NCBI RefSeq assembly: GCF_007713735.2
Contig: NZ_VMNW02000058.1
Span: 1-55,467, forward strand
Length of the DNA stretch: 55,467 nt
Direction: 5' to 3'
Source of the DNA: Amycolatopsis acidicola
GTDB lineage: Bacteria; Actinomycetota; Actinomycetes; Mycobacteriales; Pseudonocardiaceae
Positions 20,665 to 29,494 of the stretch are shown here, one piece after another. Under the pieces are notes generated by a model. That model was not told the origin of the DNA, made no database searches, and was given only the letters and a program-made list of their open reading frames with translations. Numbering within the stretch: position 1 is the stretch's first letter; every line of letters starts with the position of its first letter. A program made the translations under genes and the position numbers.

Positions 20665-21342
20665 TCATGCCGGGCGCATGATCCGTTCCGCGAGCACCCG
20701 GTACTTCTGCGTGTTGACCCGCCCGCGGTCCTCCGGGGTGACGATACGCAGTGAGCTGGCGCCCTTGTTCTGCGCGGGCAACAGGAAACACCGCACGAAC
20801 GTCGTCGGCGACGCGTCGGTCGTGCTCGCGTACACCGGCAGCACGCCCTTCTCGGCCCAAGCGCTGCCGGGCCCGTAGGTGCGGCTCGTGCCCTCGGTCT
20901 CGATGGTGATCTCGCCGTCGCGCGTGATCCGGACACCCGGGCCCTGGTGCAGGTGCGTGAACGCCTCGCCGCCAGGCGGGAACGTGACCGTGTCCAGGCG
21001 CATCAGCCAGGTGTACCGGTCGTCGAGGTCCAGGTCCGCCGCGATCTTCAGGGTGCTGGTGGTTTCCGGCGCCGAGCGGAACGCGAAATCGTCCGATACG
21101 GCATTCGCGTCGTCGGCCAGTTCCCACCGCCACAGCACCACGTCCTGGTCCTCGGCGACCAGCGTGACCTCCTCGCGCGCGGTGAAAGCCGAGCCCTCCC
21201 AAAGGAAACGGCTCGCCGTGGCGGACACGACGTCGACCGAACCGGAGCGCACGTACAGGCTCCGGTCGCCCGTGGGCAGGTACACCGGGCGGGCGTGCGC
21301 GGGGATGGTGTCCTCGAAGAGGAAGAACTTCCTGCCGGCCAT
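20665..21342 (-). CDS. Cupin-domain protein
   Basis: A 225-residue two-module cupin. The second module is clear: PGGEAFTHLHQGPGVRITRDGEI gives an HxH pair for metal binding at about residues 134-136, followed by the second cupin box (YGPGSAWAEKGVLPVYA). The first half has the beta-rich pattern but lacks clear ligands. Such proteins may be ring- or side-chain-cleaving dioxygenases, or sensors. ATG 21342 is preferred because TTGGAGG lies 5 nt upstream. Context (IclR regulator, aromatic-acid-type transporter) suggests a catabolic enzyme; the substrate is unknown. Confidence 0.8.
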   Translation of the reverse strand: MAGRKFFLFEDTIPAHARPVYLPTGDRSLYVRSGSVDVVSATASRFLWEGSAFTAREEVTLVAEDQDVVLWRWELADDANAVSDDFAFRSAPETTSTLKIAADLDLDDRYTWLMRLDTVTFPPGGEAFTHLHQGPGVRITRDGEITIETEGTSRTYGPGSAWAEKGVLPVYASTTDASPTTFVRCFLLPAQNKGASSLRIVTPEDRGRVNTQKYRVLAERIMRPA

Positions 21343-21356
21343 GCCGACCTCCAACT

Positions 21357-21462
21357 GTCTCGCTCAGCATTACGACTGTCTCGACTACTAGTACCACACG
21401 GAGGGCCCGTGTTACCGTCTCCGTGTTCGATTCACCAGTACAGTTGTCTTGCTGAACGAGAC
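21357..21462. promoter_or_regulatory. Divergent promoter region with inverted IclR-type half-sites
   Basis: GTCTCGCTCAGC at 21357-21368 and GCTGAACGAGAC at 21451-21462 are inverted copies (11 of 12) placed just upstream of the cupin and MFS starts. A further copy of the 9-mer ACTGTCTCG occurs at 21374-21382, beside the one at 21355-21363. The symmetry about the divergent region suggests sites for the third IclR regulator. Confidence 0.45.
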
Positions 21463-21484
21463 GAAGCTTCGAAGGAGAAGCCCC

Positions 21485-22765
21485 ATGCGTGACGGCACCC
21501 GCTGGTACCGCGGCGCCACGAGGAACCAGTGGCGCGCGTTTTCGGCCGCCTACCTCGGCTGGATGCTCGACATCATGGACCTGATGATCTTTTCGATGGT
21601 CATCGGCCACATCGTCACCGATTTCGGCACCGACCGGGGGACCACGGGACTGATCGCGTCGTTCACCCTCGTCGCGTCCGCGTTCGGCGGGCTGGTGTTC
21701 GGGTTCCTCGCCGACCGGATCGGCCGGACGAAATCGATGGTCGCCAGCGTGCTCTGCTACGCCGTCGGCACGCTGTTGTGCGGGTTCGCCGGCGGGATCG
21801 GCACGCTCATGCTGGCGCGCATCGTCGTCGGGCTCGGCGTCGGCGGGGAATGGGGCGCGGGCACCGCGCTGGTCACCGAAACCTGGCCCGCCAAGCATCG
21901 CGGCAAGGTCGTCGCGTGGGTGCAGAGCGCGTTCGCCGTGGGCTACGCGCTGGCCGCGGTGATCACGCTGCTGGTCGTCCCGTCGCTCGGCTGGCGCTGG
22001 GCGTTCTTCGTCGGCGTGCTGCCCGCGTTCGCCGCGTTGTGGATCCGCCGCGCGACGCAGGAGTCCGAGGTCTGGCTCAACGCGAAGACGCGGCTGAGCG
22101 CCGGGCAGTCGATCAAGCGGCTGTTTTCGGTCAACCCCAAGGCGGTCGTGGTCTGCCTCGCCTTCACCGCGGCCGCGATGTTCGGCTACTGGGGCCTGTT
22201 CACCTGGATCCCCAACTACCTCGCCTCACCGGCCGCCGAGGGCGGGCGCGGGATGGGCATTCTCTCCTCGACCACGTGGATCATCGTGATGCAGGTGGGC
22301 GCCGCGGCGGGGTTCATCTCGTTCGGCTACGTCGCCGACAAACTGGGGCGGCGCTGGGCTTTCGTCCTGTACTTCGTCGCCGCGGCGCTGTGCGTGCCGG
22401 TGTTCACTTTGATCGGCAACGAGACGCTGATGCTCGTTTTCGGCGCGGTGATGGCGTTGTTCGGCACCGGGTTCTACTCCGGTTTCGGCCCCACGCTGGC
22501 GGAACTGTTCCCCACCGAGATCCGCGCCTTCGCGCAGGGCTTCATCTACAACACCGGCCGCGCGACGAGCGCGATCGCGCCCGCCGTCGTCGGCCTGCTC
22601 TCCACCCGGTTCGGCGTCGGCATGGCGCTCACCGGAACGGCCGCGTTCTACGTGCTGGCCGCGCTGATCGTGCTGCTCTTCCTGCCCGAGACGAAGGGGC
22701 AGGAGCTGCATACGATGTCCTCCTCGTCCACAGTGGACGGACCTGGCTCGCGGGTCACTGGGTGA
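21485..22765 (+). CDS. MFS transporter, aromatic acid:H+ symporter type
   Basis: A 426-residue, 12-helix major facilitator. The loop 2-3 signature is GFLADRIGRTKSM (about 72-84), and AKHRGKVVAWVQ and LAELFPTEIRAFAQGF are typical of the AAHS/metabolite-proton symporter group that includes PcaK. The N-terminal helix retains LGWMLDIMD, where AAHS members carry an essential Asp motif. Likely substrate: an aromatic or small carboxylic acid. AAGGAGAAG precedes ATG 21485. Divergent from the cupin/IclR pair. The end overlaps the opposing membrane gene by 11 bp. Confidence 0.9.
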   Translation: MRDGTRWYRGATRNQWRAFSAAYLGWMLDIMDLMIFSMVIGHIVTDFGTDRGTTGLIASFTLVASAFGGLVFGFLADRIGRTKSMVASVLCYAVGTLLCGFAGGIGTLMLARIVVGLGVGGEWGAGTALVTETWPAKHRGKVVAWVQSAFAVGYALAAVITLLVVPSLGWRWAFFVGVLPAFAALWIRRATQESEVWLNAKTRLSAGQSIKRLFSVNPKAVVVCLAFTAAAMFGYWGLFTWIPNYLASPAAEGGRGMGILSSTTWIIVMQVGAAAGFISFGYVADKLGRRWAFVLYFVAAALCVPVFTLIGNETLMLVFGAVMALFGTGFYSGFGPTLAELFPTEIRAFAQGFIYNTGRATSAIAPAVVGLLSTRFGVGMALTGTAAFYVLAALIVLLFLPETKGQELHTMSSSSTVDGPGSRVTG

Positions 22766-24863
22766 TCCAGTAGCCGTAGGACGTGTAGTCGGGGAACGGG
22801 CTCAGCCCCGGCGTCGGGTCCCGCAGCTCGATCCGCACGCTCGACGAGCCGATCGCGTTGCCCGGGATGGTGACGCTGTAGTGCTGCCACGGGGCGGGGC
22901 CCGGCGCGCGGCGCCAGGTGCCGGCCGGCGCACCGTCGACGAGCACCTGCAGCGCCCCGCCGCGGACGTTCGCCCTGGCTGTGAGCACCGCGTCCTGCCC
23001 GGGGGTGAGGCCGTCGACGGTGAACGCCTCGCCGCCGATGATCGTCCGCCCGCCGCTGACCACGTCGTCCACGCGGGCGACCACGCTCCACGGCTGCATC
23101 CCGTCCTGCGCGGCCAGGTATTCGTAGCCGTGCGCCTGCTCGGAGCCGAGGTACGCCACGTTCACGTAGTCGCGCGGATCCCCGGGCACGGGCGGGATGT
23201 CCGCGTTCGCCACCAGGCTCCAGTCCGCGCGGGCGATGGTGAACTCCTTGAACGGCACCGAAACTATGCCGCGGAGATCGGCCGGGGTCTGCACGGCGAA
23301 GGTGGCGAGGCCCGGCTGCTCGAGCACCCCGGTGTCCCGCAGCGGCGCCATTCCCGGCCCCGGCCCGGAATCGTACGTCGCGAAGTAGCCGGGACGCTCG
23401 GCCGCGGGCAGGTGCCGCAGCTGTTCGTAGAGCGAGCCGATCCCGTTGTTGGCGGCCTTGGCGAACCCGTTGGTGCCCAGGCCGAGCAGGTCCACCACGT
23501 CGTGCCCGCCGAGGTACGCGACCGCGCCCACGTCCTTGACCGCGACCGTCGAGCCCTTCGGCAGGTGGGTTTCGATCCACGCCGCGTAGGACACGTCGGT
23601 GGAGCCGATGCCCGCTCCCGCGCGGGCGAACCGCACGCCCCACATCGGCAGCGCCACCAAGGAAAACCCGAGTACCACGGCGAGCGCGGCGTGCAGCACG
23701 AAACGGCGCGTCCGCTCGCGCGCGATCACCCTCGTGAGGCCGTGGAAACCGGCGACCGTGAATACGACGAACACCGGCAGGAACGGGTGGAAGTAGCGCA
23801 GCTCGTGGAAAATCGCGGTGTCCAGTGTGGACAGTGAGACGACGGCGGCGGCCAGGCCGAGCACCGTCGCGGCCACCGGCAGCCGCCGCCCGCGTTCGAG
23901 CAGCAGGAAACACGCGCCCACGCAGAAGAACAGCAGCGCGCCGGGAAACGCGTAGTCCTGATCGCCCAGGCCGAGGAAATGGCCGAGGATGGTGCGCAAG
24001 GTGGCCGTGGTCCGGTCGAGGAACTCGCCGGGATAGAAGACCGGCTTGTCGTAGAGGAAGGACTTCGACTGCACGCCGTTCGCCGACGTGGTTCCGGTGG
24101 CGAGCTTGTAGAACAGCAGCTGCGCGGCGCCGGCCGCGAACGGCAGCAGGCACCAGAGCGCGCGCCGCAGCATCGCGGGGATCCCGGACAGCGCGCGGTG
24201 TGTCCACAGTGTCCACAATGCGGCGCAGGTGAGCGCCGCCGCGAAGATGAGCCCCTCGGTACGGGCCAGCGCGAGCAACGCGGCGACGACCGGGAAGAAC
24301 CGGAACCGCGCCGCGGGCTGTTCGGCCACCAGGCACAGCAGCAGGCCGGTGACCAGCACCATCACCAGCCCGACTTCCATGCCGCTGGCCGAGCCCCACA
24401 GCAACGGCCCGCTGACCGCGACGAGCACCCCAGCCCACGTGCCCGCCGTCCGGCTGATCAGCCGCGTGCCGAGCAGTGTGGTGAGCGCCGCGCTCGCGGC
24501 GAAGCACGCGATGCCGAACCCGATCGCGAAGTACTGGAAGAAGATCCCGTGCACGCCGATCGCGTACACCCCGCCGAGCAGGAACGAGTACAGCACGCTG
24601 CTGGCCCCGGCGCTGATCTCGTCACCGGTGTTGAACCGGAAGAACTCACCCAGGCCGAGCTGGCGGCCGTACTGCAGGTGGATGTAGACGTCGTCCAGCG
24701 GCGCGAACAGGTGCCCGCCGTTCCAGATCAGCGAACCCGCGACGAACCCCCAGCCCAGCGCCAGCGCGAGCAACGCGACCCAGAACGCGGGCGCGGGGCG
24801 TCTCCGCCGTTTCTCCCGTGCCGGTTCCGCGGTTTCCGGTGCGCTCTGGGCGAGCTGGGTCAC
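22755..24863 (-). CDS. GT-C-fold membrane glycosyltransferase-like protein
   Basis: A 702-residue membrane protein with about 10-11 helices over residues 28-420 and a large extracytoplasmic C-terminal domain (about 430-702, beta-rich). The first outer loop reads APLDDVYIHLQYGRQLGLGE followed by FNTGDEISAGASSVLYSFLL, the GT-C hallmark (DDxYI with a later Gly/Ser-rich loop) found in AftB-like and other polyprenyl-phosphate-sugar transferases. It probably transfers a sugar to a cell-envelope acceptor, but donor and acceptor are not readable. GTG 24863 has AAAGGA 7 nt upstream. Monocistronic. Confidence 0.78.
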   Translation of the reverse strand: MTQLAQSAPETAEPAREKRRRRPAPAFWVALLALALGWGFVAGSLIWNGGHLFAPLDDVYIHLQYGRQLGLGEFFRFNTGDEISAGASSVLYSFLLGGVYAIGVHGIFFQYFAIGFGIACFAASAALTTLLGTRLISRTAGTWAGVLVAVSGPLLWGSASGMEVGLVMVLVTGLLLCLVAEQPAARFRFFPVVAALLALARTEGLIFAAALTCAALWTLWTHRALSGIPAMLRRALWCLLPFAAGAAQLLFYKLATGTTSANGVQSKSFLYDKPVFYPGEFLDRTTATLRTILGHFLGLGDQDYAFPGALLFFCVGACFLLLERGRRLPVAATVLGLAAAVVSLSTLDTAIFHELRYFHPFLPVFVVFTVAGFHGLTRVIARERTRRFVLHAALAVVLGFSLVALPMWGVRFARAGAGIGSTDVSYAAWIETHLPKGSTVAVKDVGAVAYLGGHDVVDLLGLGTNGFAKAANNGIGSLYEQLRHLPAAERPGYFATYDSGPGPGMAPLRDTGVLEQPGLATFAVQTPADLRGIVSVPFKEFTIARADWSLVANADIPPVPGDPRDYVNVAYLGSEQAHGYEYLAAQDGMQPWSVVARVDDVVSGGRTIIGGEAFTVDGLTPGQDAVLTARANVRGGALQVLVDGAPAGTWRRAPGPAPWQHYSVTIPGNAIGSSSVRIELRDPTPGLSPFPDYTSYGYWITQ

Positions 24864-24935
24864 GCTGATTTCCTTTCGCCAAGCCTGGAATGCACCTTAG
24901 CCGCTCGACTGTCCGCTTTGCACGGACGGTGTGGA

Positions 24936-25814
24936 CTATCGCCGATCGTGTTCGTGCAAGCGGGAAAGCATCGCGTTGTAGGCGCGCAACGCCTCTTCGT
25001 CGTCGTCCACGTCCGCTTCGCCGTCCGAACCGATCGCGGACCTGCGGGCGGCTTCCAGCCACGGCCCCAGGTCGTTCCCGCCCGGGGCGCGGACCCAGCG
25101 CGTGATCACGACGATCGCGAGCGCGGCCATCAGCAGATCGCCGCCGACCCACATGATCGCGCCGCCCCAGTGCAGGTCCGTCAGCGGATCCGGGCCCCAC
25201 GCGCGCGCCATCGCGGGTTCGGCAGCGCGCGTCGTCATCAGGAGGCTCACCCCGACGATCGTGTCCACCGCCATTCCGGGCAGCAGCAACACGAGTCTCG
25301 TCAGGTGCGCCAGGGGCCGGCGCGGCGTGTCCTCACCCAGCACGGCGAGGACCAGCAGATAGCCGCTGACCACGTACAGCACTTCTTCGAGCCCGTGCAC
25401 CGCTCGCAGGTGCGCGTACTGCTGGAACGGCGTGAGATGCGTGCCGACCACGACCACGGTGTAGAAGCCGAACGCCAGCGCGGGATGCGTCACCACGCGT
25501 GCGAACCGGCCCTGGCAGCCGCAGAGGTCCAGCGGGCGGCCGAGCACCAGCAGCGTCGGCGCGACCATGATCAGCAGCAGGTGCTGCACCATGTGCATCG
25601 CGTAGAGGGCGTGCGCGTAGTAGTTCACGCTGCCACCGACGGCGATCGCCGTGACCGCGAGACCGGCGAGGAACCACGCTGTCCGGCGGGCGGGCCAGTT
25701 CCCTTTCCGTCGCGCCGCCCACAGGTAGCCGACAGCAAACAGGAACAGCACCACCGCAGCCGGGACAGGCATCGCCCAGGCCGTGCCCAGGCTCTGCCAC
25801 GTCAGGGGAGTCAT
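24936..25814 (-). CDS. CtaG-like cytochrome c oxidase assembly protein (Caa3_CtaG)
   Basis: A 292-residue membrane protein with about seven helices between residues 12 and 245. The pattern YYAHALYAMHMVQHLLLIMVAP (His residues near 65, 71 and 75) is characteristic of the Caa3_CtaG family (PF09678), implicated in copper delivery to haem-copper oxidase. The C-terminal tail is acidic and cytoplasmic-looking. ATG 25814 is favoured by GGGGACG just upstream; ATG 25838 is less likely. Its promoter shares a 12-mer with the CLC/MarR promoter 1.8 kb away, so the MarR protein there may control it too. Confidence 0.86.
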   Translation of the reverse strand: MTPLTWQSLGTAWAMPVPAAVVLFLFAVGYLWAARRKGNWPARRTAWFLAGLAVTAIAVGGSVNYYAHALYAMHMVQHLLLIMVAPTLLVLGRPLDLCGCQGRFARVVTHPALAFGFYTVVVVGTHLTPFQQYAHLRAVHGLEEVLYVVSGYLLVLAVLGEDTPRRPLAHLTRLVLLLPGMAVDTIVGVSLLMTTRAAEPAMARAWGPDPLTDLHWGGAIMWVGGDLLMAALAIVVITRWVRAPGGNDLGPWLEAARRSAIGSDGEADVDDDEEALRAYNAMLSRLHEHDRR

Positions 25815-25821
25815 CGTCCCC

Positions 25822-25845
25822 AGTATTGCACTAGACAACTATTGC
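25822..25845 (-). promoter_or_regulatory. Putative MarR-type site upstream of the CtaG-like gene
   Basis: Read on the minus strand, GCAATAGTTGTC (25834-25845) matches GCAATACTTGTC at 27678-27689 in 11 of 12 positions, and TGCAATACT (25822-25830) matches 27677-27685 exactly. Both lie within 35 bp of the CtaG-like start. Confidence 0.5.
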
Positions 25846-25899
25846 TGTGTGCGGTGCGCCCTTGCGTCCTTTGTGGACCGGACATCGAAGTGCCCCCGG

Positions 25900-27666
25900 T
25901 CACCGCGCCGGGTGCAGCGCGGCGAGGATCCCCTGATGGCTGATCCACCCGGTGAGCGCGCCCGCTTCCTTGTCCCGCACCGGCAATCCGGTGCCGGAGG
26001 CCTGGGTGAGGGCGTCGAGCGCGTCGGTGAGCGAGGACTCGCCCGTCACCAACGGCGGCAGCTCGGCCAGGGCACCGACGGTTTCCTCGCGGTCGTCACC
26101 GAGTGCTTCCGCGACGGCGCGCGCCGTCACGCAGCCGTGGTATTCCCCGTCCTCGCCCATGACAGGCAGCATTCCGTGCCCCGACAACGCGAGTGCGCGG
26201 GCGGCGGGACGTAGTTCGGTGTCCTCGCGCAGGGCCTCCGGCAACGGTTCCAGCACCTGCGCGACGGTGGTCGCGGCCAGGCGGCGAGTCTCCGGCCGTT
26301 TGTCGATGTCCACCCCGCGGCGGCGCAGTTTGAGCGTGTAGATGGTGTCCTGTTTCAGCAGGGCCTTGCCGGTGAGCGTGGCGACCACGATCGCGGTCAT
26401 CAGCGGCAGGATGATCGTGTACTGCCCGGTGAGCTCGAACAGGATGATCACCGCGGTGATCGGCGCCCGCGCGGCGCCCGCGAAGGCCGCGCCCATCCCG
26501 ATCAGGCCGTAGACCCCGGGCGAGGCGGTCATCCCCGGCAGCCAGGCGTGCACGGCGATCCCGAACGCCGTGCCGCCCATCGCCCCGATGAACAGCGACG
26601 GCGCGAACACCCCGCCGGAGCCGCCGATGCCGATCGTCAGGCTCGTCGCGATGATCTTGCCGGCAAGCAGCAGGAGCAGGAACCCGAAGACGTACTTGCC
26701 CTCCACGGCGTTCTGCAGCACCGGATAGCCGACCCCGTACATCTCCGGCAGCACCAGCAGCAGCGCGCCGAGCACGATCCCGCCGACCGCGGGCCGCAGC
26801 CATTCCGGCCCGCGCCAGATGCGGTCGCAGGCGTCCTCGATCCAGTACAGCACCTTGGTGAACAGCACCCCGCACGCGCCGACGACCACGCCGAGCACGA
26901 TGAACAGCAGGTACTCCACCGGGTTGCGCAGGGTGAAGGGCGGCAGGTCGAGGAACGCGACGTCCCCGAACACCGCCCGGCCGACCACGCTCGCGGTGAC
27001 GCTGGAGAGCACGACGGCGCCGAACGACTCGACCGCGAAGTTCCGCAGGATCAGTTCCATCGCGAAGAACGGCCCGGCCATCGGCGCGTTGAACGTGGCG
27101 GCGATCCCGCCCGCGGCGCCGCAGGCGACCAGGATCCGGAGCCTGCCCTCGGGCAGCCGGAACCAGCGGCCGAAGGTGGAGCCGAGCGCGGATCCGATTT
27201 GGACGATCGGCCCTTCCCGGCCGACCGAGCCGCCGGAGCCGATGGTGAGCGCCGAGGCCAGCGCCTTGACGACGGTGACCTGCGCCGGGATCCGCCCGCC
27301 CTTCTCGGCCACCGCGTACATCACCTCGGGCACCCCGTGCCCGCGGGCCTCCGGGGCGAAGCGGTACACGAGCGGGCCGTAGATCAGGCCGGCCAGGACA
27401 GGCGCGATGAGCAGGAACCACGGCCCGAGCGCGGGAAGCCACGGATGCGCCTCGCCGCCCGCCGCGGAGTAGTCGGCGTGGCCGGAGAACAGGTGGGTGA
27501 ACGTCGTGATCAGCCACCGGAACACCACCGCCCCCAGGCCCGCGCCCGCGCCGATGGCCACCGCCAGCACGGCGAGGCCCGTGGAGCTCTCCCGGAGCCA
27601 CACCCCCGCCGGCTGCCGCGCCGGGACTTTCATCCGTCGTCCGTCACCGTCCACACTCACCGACAT
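25900..27666 (-). CDS. CLC-family chloride channel/antiporter with CBS pair
   Basis: A 588-residue CLC protein. Membrane domain at about 25-430 with signatures GSGGSVGREGP (selectivity filter Ser and the gating Glu), GGIAATFNAPMAGPFFAMELI and GGSGGVFAPSLFIGAMGG. Two C-terminal CBS modules (about 460-588) could bind nucleotide. The gating Glu is retained, compatible with Cl-/H+ exchange, but channel versus antiporter cannot be decided. ATG 27666 chosen; ATG 27633 is an alternative. Divergent from the MarR gene at 27727, with a palindrome in between that touches the start region. Confidence 0.93.
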   Translation of the reverse strand: MSVSVDGDGRRMKVPARQPAGVWLRESSTGLAVLAVAIGAGAGLGAVVFRWLITTFTHLFSGHADYSAAGGEAHPWLPALGPWFLLIAPVLAGLIYGPLVYRFAPEARGHGVPEVMYAVAEKGGRIPAQVTVVKALASALTIGSGGSVGREGPIVQIGSALGSTFGRWFRLPEGRLRILVACGAAGGIAATFNAPMAGPFFAMELILRNFAVESFGAVVLSSVTASVVGRAVFGDVAFLDLPPFTLRNPVEYLLFIVLGVVVGACGVLFTKVLYWIEDACDRIWRGPEWLRPAVGGIVLGALLLVLPEMYGVGYPVLQNAVEGKYVFGFLLLLLAGKIIATSLTIGIGGSGGVFAPSLFIGAMGGTAFGIAVHAWLPGMTASPGVYGLIGMGAAFAGAARAPITAVIILFELTGQYTIILPLMTAIVVATLTGKALLKQDTIYTLKLRRRGVDIDKRPETRRLAATTVAQVLEPLPEALREDTELRPAARALALSGHGMLPVMGEDGEYHGCVTARAVAEALGDDREETVGALAELPPLVTGESSLTDALDALTQASGTGLPVRDKEAGALTGWISHQGILAALHPAR

Positions 27667-27672
27667 GTTTGC

Positions 27673-27689
27673 AGTATGCAATACTTGTC
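27673..27689. promoter_or_regulatory. Putative MarR operator between CLC and marR genes
   Basis: AGTATGCAATACT (27673-27685) is a perfect 5-3-5 palindrome, and the overlapping GCAATACTTGTC is nearly repeated upstream of the CtaG-like gene. It lies 7 bp from the CLC start and 42 bp from the MarR start. Confidence 0.6.
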
Positions 27690-27726
27690 CAGGCCACAGG
27701 TGCGGAGTGTGAGGTAAAACTGTGCT

Positions 27727-28221
27727 ATGCCCACCCGCCGTTCCGCCGACGCGCCGGCCCCGACCGACGTCGACGCCGTGACCGACGCGGTGCTCACCGC
27801 GTCCCGGCTCCTCGTCGCGGTGTCCGCGAAGTCGATCGCGGCCGTCGACGAGTCGATCACCATCCCGCAGTTCCGGCTGCTCGTCGTCCTCGGCCATCGC
27901 GGGCCGGTGAAGCTGACGGCGGTGGCCGAAGCGCTGGCGGTGAACCCGTCCACGGCCACCCGCATGGTCGACCGGCTGGTCGCGGCGGAGCTGGTCAGCC
28001 GGGAGGCGAACCCGGCGTCCCGGCGGGAGCTGGTCGTGTCGCTGACGGACAGCGGTTCGGCCGTCGTGCGCGAGGTGACGCAGCGGCGGCGCCGCGAGAT
28101 CGCCCGCATCGTGAGCCGGATGCCGGACACCACCCGGCGCGGGCTGGTGCGCGCGCTCACCGCGTTCACCGAGGCGGGTGGCGAGCCGGCGGTCGAACAG
28201 GGCGACCCGCTCTGGCTCTAG
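27727..28221 (+). CDS. MarR-family regulator (CLC-linked)
   Basis: A 164-residue MarR protein. The winged helix spans about 60-115: VKLTAVAEALAVNPSTATRMV is the recognition region and REANPASRRELVVSLTDSG the wing. N- and C-terminal helices form the dimerisation arms. Divergent from the CLC gene, so it probably represses that gene and possibly the CtaG-like gene through a shared element. ATG 27727 lacks a clear ribosome site; a short leader is likely. The stop overlaps the opposing DUF4440-like gene by 4 bp. Confidence 0.9.
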   Translation: MPTRRSADAPAPTDVDAVTDAVLTASRLLVAVSAKSIAAVDESITIPQFRLLVVLGHRGPVKLTAVAEALAVNPSTATRMVDRLVAAELVSREANPASRRELVVSLTDSGSAVVREVTQRRRREIARIVSRMPDTTRRGLVRALTAFTEAGGEPAVEQGDPLWL

Positions 28222-28601
28222 CTGTCCGGCCCGGGCGCGCGCAGCGGGCGGCGCTGGTGCAGCGTCAGGAGCCATCGCCCGTCCCGCCGGACGTAGAGGC
28301 TCGAGCAGTGCACCCGGCAGTCGCCCTGGTCACCGGTCACGGTCGCCTGGTAGGTGAGGTGGGCGAGGTCGCCGGTCACCGGGACGACGGTCTCCCCGGA
28401 GAGCCGGTACTCCCGGAAGGCCAGCGCGGGCGCCCAGTCCGCCAGCGCCTGTCGCCGGTCGAACTGCTTGTCCTCCAGGAAAACCCGGGCGTTGGCGGTC
28501 AGCAGCCGGTCGTAGAACGCGACGGCCTGACCGTGCGCCGTGGCGTCCCAAGCCGCCTGTTCCAGCGCGAGTGGTTGCTGCTCGCCCTCCGGGGACCGCA
28601 C
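28218..28601 (-). CDS. NTF2-like (DUF4440/SnoaL-like) protein
   Basis: A 127-residue protein with the NTF2 cone fold: helix DATAHGQAVAFYDRLLTANARVF at the start, then strands carrying FREYRLSGETVVPV, THLTYQ-like and SSLYVRRDGRWLLTLHQRRPL, the usual DUF4440 ending. Function is unassigned; relatives include polyketide cyclases, isomerases and stress proteins. The frame is open to 28682, but GTG 28601 has GGAGG 7-8 nt upstream and gives the family length. It overlaps the MarR gene tail to tail by 4 bp. Confidence 0.78.
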   Translation of the reverse strand: MRSPEGEQQPLALEQAAWDATAHGQAVAFYDRLLTANARVFLEDKQFDRRQALADWAPALAFREYRLSGETVVPVTGDLAHLTYQATVTGDQGDCRVHCSSLYVRRDGRWLLTLHQRRPLRAPGPDS

Positions 28602-28725
28602 CCGGGCCGCCTCCTGTCCTCGCACCGTTCCGGGTAGAGAAGCATAGGACAAAACTTGCCCAGTGCGGGAGATTTCCGGCAAGTGGTGCCAGGTCCTTTG
28701 TGGACGGAGGCGGCCAGGGCGGGCT

Positions 28726-29460
28726 TCAGATGGCGGTGCGGCCCGCGTCCGCGGCTACCGTCGCGCCGGTCATGAACCCGGCGTTGTCGGACGCGACGAA
28801 GGCGATCACCTCGGCGATCTCCCGCGGCCGGGCGAGCCTGCCCAGCAGGGTGGAGGCGGCGATCTGCCGGACCGTCTCCTCGTCCATGAGCACGCTGGTC
28901 ATCTCGGTGCGGGTGGGGCCGGGCGAGACGGTGTTCACCCGCACCCCGGCCGGGCTGAACTCCGCCGCCCACGTGCGGGTCAGCGACTCCAGCGCGGCTT
29001 TTGTGGCGCTGTAGAGCGAAAGCCCGGGCATGCCCACGCTCGCGGCCATCGTGCTGACGTTGACGATGCTGCCGGATCCTCGCTCGAGCATCCCCGGGAC
29101 CAGTGCCGCGGTGAGGAAGTACGGTGCGCGGATGTTCGCCGCGAGCGCCGCGTCGAAGCTCGCCGCGTCCTGGTCGAGCGTGGGCCCGCCGGGCGCCACC
29201 CCGGCGTTGTTGATCAGGATGTCCACCGGTCCCGCTGCCGCCGCGAGCCGGCGCAGATCGTCGAGATCGGTCAGGTCGGCGGCGAGGAAGCGGGCGGTGC
29301 CGCCGGCTTCGGTGATGGTTTTGACCGTTGTCGCGCCGCGTTCGGTGCTGCGGCCGGTGATGATCACTTGTGCGCCCGCGGCCGCCATCAGTTCGGCCGT
29401 CTCGCGGCCGATTCCGCTGGTCGAGCCGGTGATCAGGACGGTCTTGCCTGCCAGGTCCAT
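28726..29460 (-). CDS. Short-chain dehydrogenase/reductase
   Basis: A 244-residue classical SDR: TGSTSGIG cofactor loop (11-18), NNAGVAP (about 86), catalytic Ser region VNVSTMAAS, and YSATK (Tyr and Lys at about 147-151), ending in FMTGATVAADAG. Arg in GRSTERG suggests NADP preference. Substrate unknown. ATG 29460 has GGGAGG upstream. It is divergent from a damaged TetR gene only 34 bp away, which was presumably its repressor. Confidence 0.92.
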   Translation of the reverse strand: MDLAGKTVLITGSTSGIGRETAELMAAAGAQVIITGRSTERGATTVKTITEAGGTARFLAADLTDLDDLRRLAAAAGPVDILINNAGVAPGGPTLDQDAASFDAALAANIRAPYFLTAALVPGMLERGSGSIVNVSTMAASVGMPGLSLYSATKAALESLTRTWAAEFSPAGVRVNTVSPGPTRTEMTSVLMDEETVRQIAASTLLGRLARPREIAEVIAFVASDNAGFMTGATVAADAGRTAI

Positions 29461-29494
29461 CGTGCTGCCTCCCTGCGCAGTGGGTTGTGGCGGC

